This document shows, piece after piece, positions 42,929 through 50,367 of a stretch of 64,000 nt of DNA. How positions within the stretch are numbered: the first letter of the stretch is position 1; every line of letters starts with the position of its first letter. The position numbers were made by a program, and so were the translations under genes. The notes beneath the pieces are model-generated. The model was not told the origin of the DNA and did no database searches. It was given only the letters and a program-made list of their open reading frames with translations. Origin of the DNA: Pontibacter sp. E15-1. GTDB lineage: Bacteria > Bacteroidota > Bacteroidia > Cytophagales > Hymenobacteraceae. Location of the stretch: NCBI RefSeq assembly GCF_022601975.1, contig NZ_JAKVIR010000010.1, positions 62,001 to 126,000 on the forward strand, given 5' to 3'.

Positions 42929-43510
42929 TTACGCTTTGGCGCTCAGCCCGTTCAGCAGCATGGCCGACAGGTTTTCGGCGATCTCGGCTGGCTTCATCTT
43001 ACCGTCGGGCTTATACCAGGTATGAATCCAGTTGAGGCCCGACAGGATGGTGAGGGCAGCGAATTTCTCATCGGGCACCTGAAACTCCCCGTTTTCCACC
43101 CCCGCCTTAATCAGCTGCCTGAAGTGTGCCTCGTAGCGGTCGCGCAGGGCCAGAAACTGGCTGTGGAACGGTTCGCTCAGGTGGCGCCACTCATGCAGGA
43201 AAACGGCCGAAGCCTCTGTGTTATGGGTCAGGACCAGCACGTGGGCCGTAATGGCGTTTTTAAGTTTCTCCGTCGCCGTGGCCCCTGTGGCCTCGGCGCC
43301 TTCCAGCGCGTCAAAAAACTCGTCTGCCATCCGGAAGCAAACCCGCTGCAGAATCTCCTCCTTCGACTTGATGTGGGAGTAGATGCTGGCAGCTTCTATA
43401 CCCAGGGCGTTGGCCAGGTCGCGCATGGAGGTGGCCGAAAAGCCCTTTGTTTTGAAAAGTGCCGTAGCCGTATGCTCAATTTGTTTTTTTCTGCTCACTG
43501 GCGCGTCCAT
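42929..43510 (-). CDS. paaR: TetR-family repressor, PaaR-like
   Basis: A 193-residue regulator with an N-terminal helix-turn-helix (IEHTATALFKTKGFSATSMR and LANALGIEAASIYSHIKSKE) and a helical ligand domain. It lies directly upstream of paaA on the same strand and divergent from an enoyl-CoA hydratase. Its own promoter contains a perfect CTAACG/CGTTAG palindrome between -33 and -7. In Thermus, PaaR represses paa genes through CNAACGNNCGTTNG-type sites and is released by phenylacetyl-CoA (from memory); the site here fits that pattern, so the same role is inferred. Confidence 0.82.
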   Translation of the reverse strand: MDAPVSRKKQIEHTATALFKTKGFSATSMRDLANALGIEAASIYSHIKSKEEILQRVCFRMADEFFDALEGAEATGATATEKLKNAITAHVLVLTHNTEASAVFLHEWRHLSEPFHSQFLALRDRYEAHFRQLIKAGVENGEFQVPDEKFAALTILSGLNWIHTWYKPDGKMKPAEIAENLSAMLLNGLSAKA

Positions 43511-43520
43511 ATGTTTCTAA

Positions 43521-43551
43521 CAAATATATGCAACCTAACGTTCGTTAGCAA
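43521..43551 (-). promoter_or_regulatory. tetR/paaR promoter (TTG-N20-TATATTTG)
   Basis: On the minus strand, TTG (43549-43551), a 20-bp spacer and TATATTTG (43521-43528) match the Bacteroidota consensus, 10 bp before the ATG at 43510. Confidence 0.65.
43535..43548. promoter_or_regulatory. PaaR operator palindrome CTAACGTTCGTTAG
   Basis: Perfect 6-bp arms around TT, located inside the spacer of the tetR promoter, where a bound repressor would block RNA polymerase. It fits the CNAACGNNCGTTNG consensus. No second full copy was noticed in the window. Confidence 0.75.
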
Positions 43552-43713
43552 GTGCCTTTTCTCAAACGCCTTCTTTTTGTAAAAGTTGAACGATAGGGTG
43601 TTACTGTTCCCGGCGATCAGGCTGGCCCAAAGGCTGGTTCGTTTTTTGTGTGACCGTTTGCAGCGCGAACGGCGCCGGAGCAGCTTGCGGCAGGCCCGGG
43701 CAATTTGCTCAGG

Positions 43714-43745
43714 TTTGCATATCTGCTAAACCTTGCCTACATTTT
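43714..43745 (+). promoter_or_regulatory. candidate promoter of the enoyl-CoA hydratase gene
   Basis: TTTG (43714-43717), 20-bp spacer and TACATTTT (43738-43745; one mismatch to TAnnTTTG), 31 bp before ATG 43777. Confidence 0.45.
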
Positions 43746-43776
43746 TGAGCTATACCCAAGTATAAAGAACAACACT

Positions 43777-44586
43777 ATGATGAACACTTCCAACACACTA
43801 GATGCACAGACGAAGGCTTTTGTACACTATGAGGTCATTGACCGCGTGGGTTATGTTACGCTGGCCCGCGCGGAGAAGCGAAACGCCCTGAACCACGAGG
43901 TGGTGTCGGAGCTGAAGCGCGCCTTTGCCACTGCCGAGGACGACGAGGCATGCAAGGTGGTGGTGCTGCGGGCAGAGGGAAAGGTGTTCTGCGCCGGCGC
44001 TGACCTGGAGTATATCCAGCAGCTGCAGCAAAACGACTACCACGAAAACCTGCTGGACTCCACGCACCTGATGGAGCTGTTCCGGCTAATCTATACCCTG
44101 AAAAAGGTGGTGATCGCCCAGGTGCACGGGCATGCCATTGCGGGTGGCTGCGGCCTTGCCGCCATCTGCGATTTTGGGTTTACGGTGCCTGAGGCAAAGT
44201 TCGGCTATACTGAGGTCAAGATCGGCTTCATTCCGGCTATCGTAAAGGTGTTTCTGCTGCGCAAGATCGGGGAGGCCCGGGCAAAGCAGCTGTTGCTCAC
44301 CGGCGACCTGATCCCGGCGGCGGAGGCGGAGCGGTATGGCCTGGTGAACTACGTGGTGCCCAAGGCAGAACTGGAAGAGCGGGTGTTTGCCTTTGCCCGG
44401 AAGCTGTGCACCGAAAACTCCCGCCAGTCGATGGAGGTGACCAAGGAGATGATCGCGCGGGTGCAGGGTATGGGGCTGGAGGAAGGCCTGCAGTACGCCG
44501 CCGAAATGAACGCTGTGGCCCGAAGCAGCGAAGACTGCCAGCGCGGCATTGCCGCCTTCCTGAACAAAGAGCCGCTGACGTGGTAA
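43777..44586 (+). CDS. enoyl-CoA hydratase/isomerase family protein
   Basis: Crotonase-fold enzyme of 269 residues. It has the oxyanion-hole segments LRAEGKVFCAGADLEYIQQL and VHGHAIAGGCGLAAICDF, plus FGYTEVKIGFIPAIVKVFLL. Enzymes of this fold hydrate or isomerise acyl-CoA thioesters; next to the paa genes it is plausibly a PaaF/PaaG-like step, but specificity cannot be set from the sequence. The fold position of the second catalytic Glu is occupied by a hydrophobic IPAIVK segment, which leaves the exact reaction open. ATG 43777 is used; upstream in-frame codons lack a sensible N-terminus. Confidence 0.88.
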   Translation: MMNTSNTLDAQTKAFVHYEVIDRVGYVTLARAEKRNALNHEVVSELKRAFATAEDDEACKVVVLRAEGKVFCAGADLEYIQQLQQNDYHENLLDSTHLMELFRLIYTLKKVVIAQVHGHAIAGGCGLAAICDFGFTVPEAKFGYTEVKIGFIPAIVKVFLLRKIGEARAKQLLLTGDLIPAAEAERYGLVNYVVPKAELEERVFAFARKLCTENSRQSMEVTKEMIARVQGMGLEEGLQYAAEMNAVARSSEDCQRGIAAFLNKEPLTW

Positions 44587-44590
44587 AATC

Positions 44591-44620
44591 TGTTTAATAT
44601 TTTTAAACTATTCGTTAAAC
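44591..44620 (+). promoter_or_regulatory. TGTTTAAT/TTAAACTA operator-like motif upstream of crtZ
   Basis: TGTTTAAT (44591-44598), TTAAACTA (44603-44610) and GTTAAAC (44614-44620) crowd the 50-bp gap before crtZ. The first two 8-mers also occur upstream of the sigma-factor gene (46114-46140). Confidence 0.4.
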
Positions 44621-44636
44621 TTGCTGTTTGTTGGAT

Positions 44637-45122
44637 ATGCTGGTAGGTATCGGAATCATGCTACTGACGTTTGTCGTGATGGAAGGCGTGGCGTGGGTCA
44701 TGCACAAGTATGTGCTGCACGGGTTTCTGTGGTTTCTGCACAGGTCGCACCACACGCCCCACGACCATGCCTTTGAGCTGAACGACCTGTTTTTTGCCTA
44801 CTACGGTACGCTGGCGATGCTGTTTTTCGTATTCGGCAGCGACCCTATAGACTACAGGTTCTGGATTGGCGCGGGCATCACGCTGTATGGCGTAGCTTAC
44901 TTCCTGATTCATGACGTATTTATACATCGCCGGCTCAGGTTGTTCGGTGGCACGTCTAATGTTTACCTCAAAGCCTTAAACATGGCGCACAAAGTGCATC
45001 ACAAAACCAGGGGCAAGCACGACGCGCAGTCTTTTGGGATGCTTTGGGTGGCGCCACGATACTTTAAAGCAGCATACGGAATAGTTAAAAAACAGCAAAA
45101 ACGTGGCGCAATATACAATTAA
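44637..45122 (+). CDS. crtZ: beta-carotene hydroxylase
   Basis: Membrane di-iron hydroxylase adding 3-hydroxyls to beta-ionone rings. The 161-residue protein has the four His motifs of CrtZ: HKYVLHG, HRSHH, HDVFIHRR and HKVHH. Four hydrophobic helices. ATG 44637 is chosen; TTG 44628 and 44631 are in frame. The 3' end overlaps the regulator gene by 20 bp, making the two one unit. With crtW downstream it would yield zeaxanthin- and astaxanthin-type products. Confidence 0.93.
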   Translation: MLVGIGIMLLTFVVMEGVAWVMHKYVLHGFLWFLHRSHHTPHDHAFELNDLFFAYYGTLAMLFFVFGSDPIDYRFWIGAGITLYGVAYFLIHDVFIHRRLRLFGGTSNVYLKALNMAHKVHHKTRGKHDAQSFGMLWVAPRYFKAAYGIVKKQQKRGAIYN

Positions 45123-45981
45123 AGAACTCGAGCACCTTTCCGGGATCAAGGCCCATACCATTCGGATATGGGAGCAGCGCTATAGCATTCTGAACCCCAA
45201 GCGCACGGACACCAACATCCGGTATTACGACGAGGCGGACCTGAAGTCGTTGCTCAATATTTCGCTGCTGAACGAGCGGGGCTACAAAATCTCCAAGATC
45301 GCTCAGATGGACCCTAGGCAGATTCTTAAAATGGTGACGCAGCTCTGTGACTCGCCTTGCGCGTGTTCGCACCATGTGAGCGCGCTGGTCTCGGCGATGG
45401 TGGATATGGATGAGGAGAAATTCGAGAAACAGCTTTCCACTGCCACGCTTCAGCTGGGCCTCCACGATGTGATGGAGGAAATCATCAGCCCTTTCCTCTA
45501 TAAAATCGGCATCCTGTGGCAGACCAACAATATCAGTCCGGCGCATGAGCACTTCGTCAGCAACCTGATCCGTCAGAAGCTGATCGTGGCCATAGACGGC
45601 CAAACCATACGGCGCAAAGAAAACGCGCCCACCTACATCCTCTACCTGCCGGAAGGCGAACTGCACGAACTGGCCCTGCTGTACCTGAACTACGTGCTGA
45701 GGGCAAACGGGCAACACGTGGTATACCTTGGGCAGAACCTGCCCTTCAAGGACCTGGAGCTGACGTATGAGCAATTCCAGGCGAAGTACATTTGCACCGT
45801 GCTCACGTCGGTGCCAGAGCGCGACCAGGTGCAGGGCTACCTGAACCAGCTGTCTAAGCGCTTTCCGCATACCACCATTTATGTGTATGGCTTTCAGGCG
45901 CAGCATGATTTTATAGCGCTGCCAGCTAACATGAAGAGAATTAACTGTATGCGCACGTTTTCGGAAGAATTAAAAGCGTAG
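45103..45981 (+). CDS. MerR-family regulator with CarH/LitR-like B12-binding photoreceptor signature
   Basis: A 292-residue regulator. Residues 1-75 form a MerR DNA-binding domain (YTIKELEHLSGIKAHTIRIW). A short cysteine/histidine cluster C82-x3-C86-x-C88-x-H90-H91 precedes the next domain. The helical domain carries W139-x9-E149-H150, the capping motif of adenosylcobalamin photoreceptors of the CarH type. The B12-binding-like domain has E186-x-H188, though the Gly of ExHxxG is Ala191. In CarH, light breaks the Co-C bond and releases DNA, inducing carotenoid genes. It starts with GTG 45103, overlapping crtZ. B12 binding is inferred. Confidence 0.85.
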   Translation: MAQYTIKELEHLSGIKAHTIRIWEQRYSILNPKRTDTNIRYYDEADLKSLLNISLLNERGYKISKIAQMDPRQILKMVTQLCDSPCACSHHVSALVSAMVDMDEEKFEKQLSTATLQLGLHDVMEEIISPFLYKIGILWQTNNISPAHEHFVSNLIRQKLIVAIDGQTIRRKENAPTYILYLPEGELHELALLYLNYVLRANGQHVVYLGQNLPFKDLELTYEQFQAKYICTVLTSVPERDQVQGYLNQLSKRFPHTTIYVYGFQAQHDFIALPANMKRINCMRTFSEELKA

Positions 45982-46004
45982 TTCCCCACTGTCTCAATCC
46001 AGCG

Positions 46005-46046
46005 AAAGGCTTCTGTCGTTTATTTGCAAACGGAAGAAGCCTTTTT
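46005..46046 (+). terminator. terminator after the MerR regulator
   Basis: Imperfect stem AAAGGCTTCTGTCGTTT with AAACGGAAGAAGCCTTT (two mismatches), ending in TTTTT; it separates the regulator from the sigma-factor gene. Confidence 0.7.
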
Positions 46047-46112
46047 ATATGCCGATGTTGTTCGCCCCGAAAACAGGTACGTACACGGGATTAAAGTTGG
46101 CGTTTGTCGAGT

Positions 46113-46145
46113 TTGTTTAATGGTTTAGGAAATTAAACTAAACAA
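46113..46145 (+). promoter_or_regulatory. near-palindromic GTTTA/TAAAC array upstream of the ECF sigma gene
   Basis: TTGTTTA (46113-46119), GTTTAG (46123-46128), TTAAACTA (46133-46140) and TAAACAA (46139-46145) form interlocking inverted repeats. The motifs recur upstream of crtZ, so they are candidates for the MerR/CarH-like operator. Confidence 0.45.
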
Positions 46146-46171
46146 AATCAGTTTTATATCTGAATAAGTCG

Positions 46172-46179
46172 TATATTTG
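46172..46179 (+). promoter_or_regulatory. -7 element candidate of the ECF sigma gene
   Basis: TATATTTG fits TAnnTTTG exactly, 31 bp before the ATG. No convincing TTTG is found at the -33 position, so the promoter may depend on an activator or an alternative sigma factor. Confidence 0.35.
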
Positions 46180-46210
46180 TTTATGTTTTAACCATTAAAG
46201 TATAAACATA

Positions 46211-46726
46211 ATGACTTCAATCGAATTCAACCACCTCGTACAGAATATAGCACCCTCCTTGCGCCCCGTAGCCATGAACCTGACGCGCGATGCCGATGAC
46301 GCCAAGGATTTGGTGCAGGAGACCATGCTAAAGGCATTTACCAATCGTGACAAGTTTAAGTCTGGCACCAACCTGAAGGCCTGGCTGTACACGATCATGC
46401 GCAACACGTTCATCAACAACTACAACAAGATCACGAAGCGCAGCAGCAACATCGACAGCGCCGAGTACCTGCAGTACCTGAACACGGACGAAAGCTACAT
46501 CACCCAGAACAAAGGGACGGCTACTTTCGTCATGAACGATATCAACAAGGCGATCGAGAACCTCAGCGAGGAGCACCGCACGCCTTTCATGATGTATTAT
46601 GTGGGGTATAAATACCTTGAGATTGCCGACAAGCTGCAGATTCCGATCGGAACCGTGAAGAACCGCATCCACATTGCCCGAAAAGAGCTGAAGCAGGCGC
46701 TGAAGGTTTACGACAGAGACAGATAA
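46211..46726 (+). CDS. ECF-type RNA polymerase sigma factor
   Basis: A 171-residue sigma-70-family factor with region 2 (DADDAKDLVQETMLKAF and LKAWLYTIMRNTFIN) and region 4 (AIENLSEEHRTPFMMYYVGY and IPIGTVKNRIHIARKEL), and no regions 1 or 3, as in ECF sigmas. No anti-sigma gene is adjacent. It starts the sigma-crtI-crtB operon, 41 bp before crtI, and probably cooperates with the neighbouring MerR regulator in controlling carotenoid genes. Confidence 0.93.
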   Translation: MTSIEFNHLVQNIAPSLRPVAMNLTRDADDAKDLVQETMLKAFTNRDKFKSGTNLKAWLYTIMRNTFINNYNKITKRSSNIDSAEYLQYLNTDESYITQNKGTATFVMNDINKAIENLSEEHRTPFMMYYVGYKYLEIADKLQIPIGTVKNRIHIARKELKQALKVYDRDR

Positions 46727-46767
46727 CCCACGACATTCCAAAAAAAAGCAAACCCATACCTCCCTGC

Positions 46768-48264
46768 ATGGCCCCAACCAGCGTAATTGTTATCGGATCT
46801 GGATTCTCAGGTCTTTCTGCCGCAACATGTCTCGCGGATCAGGGTTATGCAGTAACGGTACTGGAAAAAAACAGCGGTCCTGGCGGGCGGGCACGGAAAT
46901 TCTCCGCCGAGGGCTATACCTTCGACATGGGGCCAAGCTGGTACTGGATGCCCGACGTTTTTGACGCGTACTTCCAGCGTTTCGGCAAAAAAACCACTGA
47001 TTACTATACCCTCCGGCGGCTGGACCCATCCTATACCGTGGTGTTCGGCCAAAACGATTTTATGCCCATTCCGGCTGCCATGCCTGAGATTCGCCGCCTT
47101 TTTGAGCGCCTGGAGAAAGGCAGCGCCCACCAACTAGACAAATTCCTGGAACAGGCTGCCTACAAGTATGAAGTGGGCATCAACCAACTGGTATACAAGC
47201 CGGGCCGCTCGCTCACCGAGTTTATGAGTCCCCGCCTGCTGCTCGATGTCCTGCGCATGGATGTCTTCCAGTCGATCCACAAGCATATCCGCAAGTTCTT
47301 CCGAAACGAGAAGATCATCAAGCTGATGGAATTCCCGATCCTGTTTCTGGGAGCCTTGCCCGAAAACACACCCGCCCTTTACAGCCTCATGAACTATGCC
47401 GACATCAGCCTGGGCACGTGGTACCCCATGGGCGGGATGCACAAGATAGTAGAGGGTATGGTGCGGCTGGCGGAGGAGAAGGGGGTGACGTTTCTGTATG
47501 ATCAGGACGTGAAGGCGATTGACGTTGAGCAGGGGGTTGCAACGCAGGTGGTTACGGCCACAGGCACCTTTCCGGCCGATGTTGTGGTGGCCAGTGCCGA
47601 TTACCACCATGTGGAAAAGGAGTTGCTGCCCAAAGCCTTTCAAAGCTACTCCGACGATTACTGGGAAAAGCGCGTGATGGCCCCCTCGTCTCTGCTGTTT
47701 TACTTAGGTATAAACAAACGCCTGAAAAACCTTCAGCACCACAATCTGTTTTTTGACGAGGACTTCGGGCCACATGCCCACGAAATTTATACCGACCCCA
47801 AGTGGCCCACCAAGCCGCTTTTCTATGTTTCGGCCCCCTCCGTCACCGATGCTTCTGTGGCGCCGGAAGGTTGCGAGAACCTGTTTGTGCTCATACCGGT
47901 GGCCCCGGGCCTGAAAGACACGCCAGAGGTGCGCGAAAAATACTATACGTTGGTGATGGATCGGCTGGAGAAGCTCACAGAACAGGATGTCCGGGGCTCC
48001 GTTATATATAAACGGAGCTATGCGCACAACGACTTCATCAGTGATTACAACGCGTTTAAGGGAAACGCCTATGGGCTTGCCAACACCCTGATGCAAACGG
48101 CCTTGCTGAAACCCAGCCTGAAAAGCCGAAAGGTATCCAACCTGTTTTATACCGGCCAGCTGACGGTTCCGGGGCCGGGCGTGCCGCCCTCGCTTATCTC
48201 GGGGCAGGTGGTGGCCAAGGAAATAACAAAAGAGTATGCGCCCCTGGCATCCTTAAAAGTATAA
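46768..48264 (+). CDS. crtI: phytoene desaturase
   Basis: FAD-dependent desaturase converting phytoene to lycopene. The 498-residue protein has the N-terminal Rossmann motif VIGSGFSGLSAATCLADQG and then EKNSGPGGRARKF. The C-terminal CrtI signature is NLFYTGQLTVPGPGVPPSL. Length and layout are standard. Next to crtB (25 bp), together making lycopene from geranylgeranyl diphosphate. Confidence 0.96.
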   Translation: MAPTSVIVIGSGFSGLSAATCLADQGYAVTVLEKNSGPGGRARKFSAEGYTFDMGPSWYWMPDVFDAYFQRFGKKTTDYYTLRRLDPSYTVVFGQNDFMPIPAAMPEIRRLFERLEKGSAHQLDKFLEQAAYKYEVGINQLVYKPGRSLTEFMSPRLLLDVLRMDVFQSIHKHIRKFFRNEKIIKLMEFPILFLGALPENTPALYSLMNYADISLGTWYPMGGMHKIVEGMVRLAEEKGVTFLYDQDVKAIDVEQGVATQVVTATGTFPADVVVASADYHHVEKELLPKAFQSYSDDYWEKRVMAPSSLLFYLGINKRLKNLQHHNLFFDEDFGPHAHEIYTDPKWPTKPLFYVSAPSVTDASVAPEGCENLFVLIPVAPGLKDTPEVREKYYTLVMDRLEKLTEQDVRGSVIYKRSYAHNDFISDYNAFKGNAYGLANTLMQTALLKPSLKSRKVSNLFYTGQLTVPGPGVPPSLISGQVVAKEITKEYAPLASLKV

Positions 48265-48289
48265 TCGATCTCACCTACCTCGCCTAACC

Positions 48290-49123
48290 ATGGAGCTTTT
48301 CAAACAAACTTGTCTGCAGTGTAGCAAAGTTATCACGCAAGCCTACAGCACTTCCTTTACGCTGGGCATCAAAACACTCGATAAGAAGTTCCACATGCCA
48401 ATCTACGCCATTTATGGCTTTGTGCGCTGCGCCGATGAGATTGTGGACACCTTCCATGAGTATGACAAGCGCCAACTCCTGGCCGATTTCGAAAAGCAGA
48501 CCTACCAGGCCATTGACTCCGGCATCAGCCTGAACCCCGTGCTGCACGCATTCCAGTGCGTGGCGAATGAGTACAAAATCGACAAAGCCTATATCGCCGC
48601 TTTCCTCAAAAGCATGGCGATGGACCTGGACGACCATACGTATGACTGCTCCCTCTACAAAGAGTACATCTATGGCTCGGCGGAGGTGGTGGGGCTAATG
48701 TGCCTGAAAGTATTTTGCGAGGGAGACGGGGAGATGTTCGAGCGCCTGAAGAAGTCTGCCTGCAGCCTTGGGGCTGCCTTTCAGAAAGTAAACTTCCTCC
48801 GCGACATGCGAAGCGACTACAAGGATAGGGGGCGGGTGTACTTCCCGAAAGTGGAGTATATGAACTTTACCAACGCCTGCAAGGTTGAGATTGAGAAAGA
48901 TATCCTGCAAGATTTTGAGGATGCCTATACCGGAATCATGGCGCTGCCTGCCTCCGCGCGCATGGGCGTCTACTTAGCTTACGTGTATTACCTCAAACTT
49001 TTCCGGAAGATTCAGAATCTGCCGGCAACCCATATCCTAAAAGAGCGCGTAAGAGTACCTGACAATACAAAGCTGGCACTACTGCTCGGCTCGTATCTCA
49101 AGTACCGATTTAACGCAATCTAA
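48290..49123 (+). CDS. crtB: phytoene synthase
   Basis: Condenses two geranylgeranyl diphosphates to phytoene. The 277-residue protein carries the two Asp-rich Mg-binding motifs of squalene/phytoene synthases: RCADEIVDTFHEYD and NFLRDMRSDYKDRGRVYFP. It is the second enzyme gene of the operon. The next ORF starts 3 bp after the stop. Confidence 0.95.
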   Translation: MELFKQTCLQCSKVITQAYSTSFTLGIKTLDKKFHMPIYAIYGFVRCADEIVDTFHEYDKRQLLADFEKQTYQAIDSGISLNPVLHAFQCVANEYKIDKAYIAAFLKSMAMDLDDHTYDCSLYKEYIYGSAEVVGLMCLKVFCEGDGEMFERLKKSACSLGAAFQKVNFLRDMRSDYKDRGRVYFPKVEYMNFTNACKVEIEKDILQDFEDAYTGIMALPASARMGVYLAYVYYLKLFRKIQNLPATHILKERVRVPDNTKLALLLGSYLKYRFNAI

Positions 49124-49126
49124 TTC

Positions 49127-49660
49127 ATGCCTAAATATTTTATTTGCCTGTTTCTGTTCCTGTTTATGTGCAGCAGCGTGTGGGCCGACAGTACCCGCTA
49201 CAATGTGTCGCAGTTGCGCCTGCAGTACCTGCAAGCCAGCAAAGAGGAGGCCGTGGCGAAGGCATTCCACACCAAGATGAGTGCCTATACCGCTGGCGAT
49301 CCGCTGGTGTTGGCCTATAAGGCGGTTTCGGAGGCGGTGATGGCCAAGTATGTCTGGAACCCCTACAGCAAGCTGAAGCAGATCAGGGCCGCCCTCGCCA
49401 TATTCGATAGCGCCGTGGAAAAGGACAAGGTAAACCCTGAGATCCGTTTCCTCCGCTTTACGGTAGAGCACTACGTGCCGCGTTACCTAAACCTGAGCGA
49501 GCATGTGGAAGAGGACAAGAAGATGGTGATCAGCAGCCTGCAAGCTTACCCGAATGCTCAGATGTCGAAGCCTCTGGCGCGCACTATCCGGGATTTCCTG
49601 CTCACGAAAGACCACTGCACGGAAGCCGAGAAGGAGATTCTGCGCAATATTTCCATCTAA
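49127..49660 (+). CDS. secreted unknown protein in the carotenoid operon
   Basis: A 177-residue protein not recognised. It begins with a signal peptide (MPKYFICLFLFLFMCSSVWA, cleaved after VWA), so it is probably periplasmic. The mature part is helical, containing YKAVSEAVMAKYVWNPYSKL and EIRFLRFTVEHYVPRYLNLS, with a helix-hairpin feel like TPR-like repeats. Spacing is 3 bp after crtB, and the stop TAA is followed directly by the lycopene cyclase ATG, so it is cotranscribed with the pigment genes. A role in carotenoid handling or envelope placement is a guess. Confidence 0.75.
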   Translation: MPKYFICLFLFLFMCSSVWADSTRYNVSQLRLQYLQASKEEAVAKAFHTKMSAYTAGDPLVLAYKAVSEAVMAKYVWNPYSKLKQIRAALAIFDSAVEKDKVNPEIRFLRFTVEHYVPRYLNLSEHVEEDKKMVISSLQAYPNAQMSKPLARTIRDFLLTKDHCTEAEKEILRNISI

Positions 49661-50359
49661 ATGTACATCTACCTTTACCTGCACATCTTCACAATCTCCT
49701 TTCCCTTGCTGCTGTCCTTCGACAGGAAAGTAGCGTTCTACAAAAACTGGCCGGCCTTGTTCCCGGCCATTTTAGTGACTGCGCTTGTGTTTATGGTATG
49801 GGATGCCTGGTTCACCAGTCTGGGCGTGTGGGGATTCAACGAGAAGTACCTGATTGGCATTTACCTCTTCAACCTGCCCCTGGAGGAAGTCCTTTTTTTT
49901 GTGACGGTGCCCTACGCCTGCGTGTTTATATATGACGTGCTGAACGCCTACATACCCAGGGACCTGCTGCGCCCTTACGCTAAGGGTATCGCGCTTACTC
50001 TGATGGGGGGCTTGCTGCTCTTCGCTGTTTTTAACTTGCCGCGGCTTTATACCTCTATCACGTTTTTCGGGCTGGTGGTGATGCATCTGGTGCATCTGCG
50101 CTATTTCGGAACACAGTACCTGGGGCGTTTTTACCTGATGTACCTGGTGCACCTGGTGCCTTTCCTGCTCGTGAACGGGGTGCTGACGTATCTCCCGATA
50201 GTATGGTATAACAACGACTACAACCTCGGCCACCGCATCGTGTCCATACCTGTGGAGGACACCATGTACTCGATGCTGATGCTGATGCTAACTATTTCAG
50301 TATATGAGCGTTTGCGGCAACGAAAAAGGGCAAAACAATATGCGCCGTTAGCTGTATAG
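49661..50359 (+). CDS. crtY: lycopene cyclase (CrtYcd-type, heterodimer-like domains fused)
   Basis: A 232-residue membrane protein with two copies of the CrtYc/CrtYd-like lycopene cyclase domain. Copy 1 has WFTSLGVWGFNEKYLIG and LPLEEVLFFVTVPYACVFIY. Copy 2 has YLPIVWYNNDYNLGHRIVSI and PVEDTMYSMLMLM. The EE and ED acid pairs at matching positions are the expected catalytic or structural sites. It converts lycopene to beta-carotene without FAD. It starts one base after the previous stop. Confidence 0.92.
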   Translation: MYIYLYLHIFTISFPLLLSFDRKVAFYKNWPALFPAILVTALVFMVWDAWFTSLGVWGFNEKYLIGIYLFNLPLEEVLFFVTVPYACVFIYDVLNAYIPRDLLRPYAKGIALTLMGGLLLFAVFNLPRLYTSITFFGLVVMHLVHLRYFGTQYLGRFYLMYLVHLVPFLLVNGVLTYLPIVWYNNDYNLGHRIVSIPVEDTMYSMLMLMLTISVYERLRQRKRAKQYAPLAV

Positions 50360-50367
50360 TATGGTAT

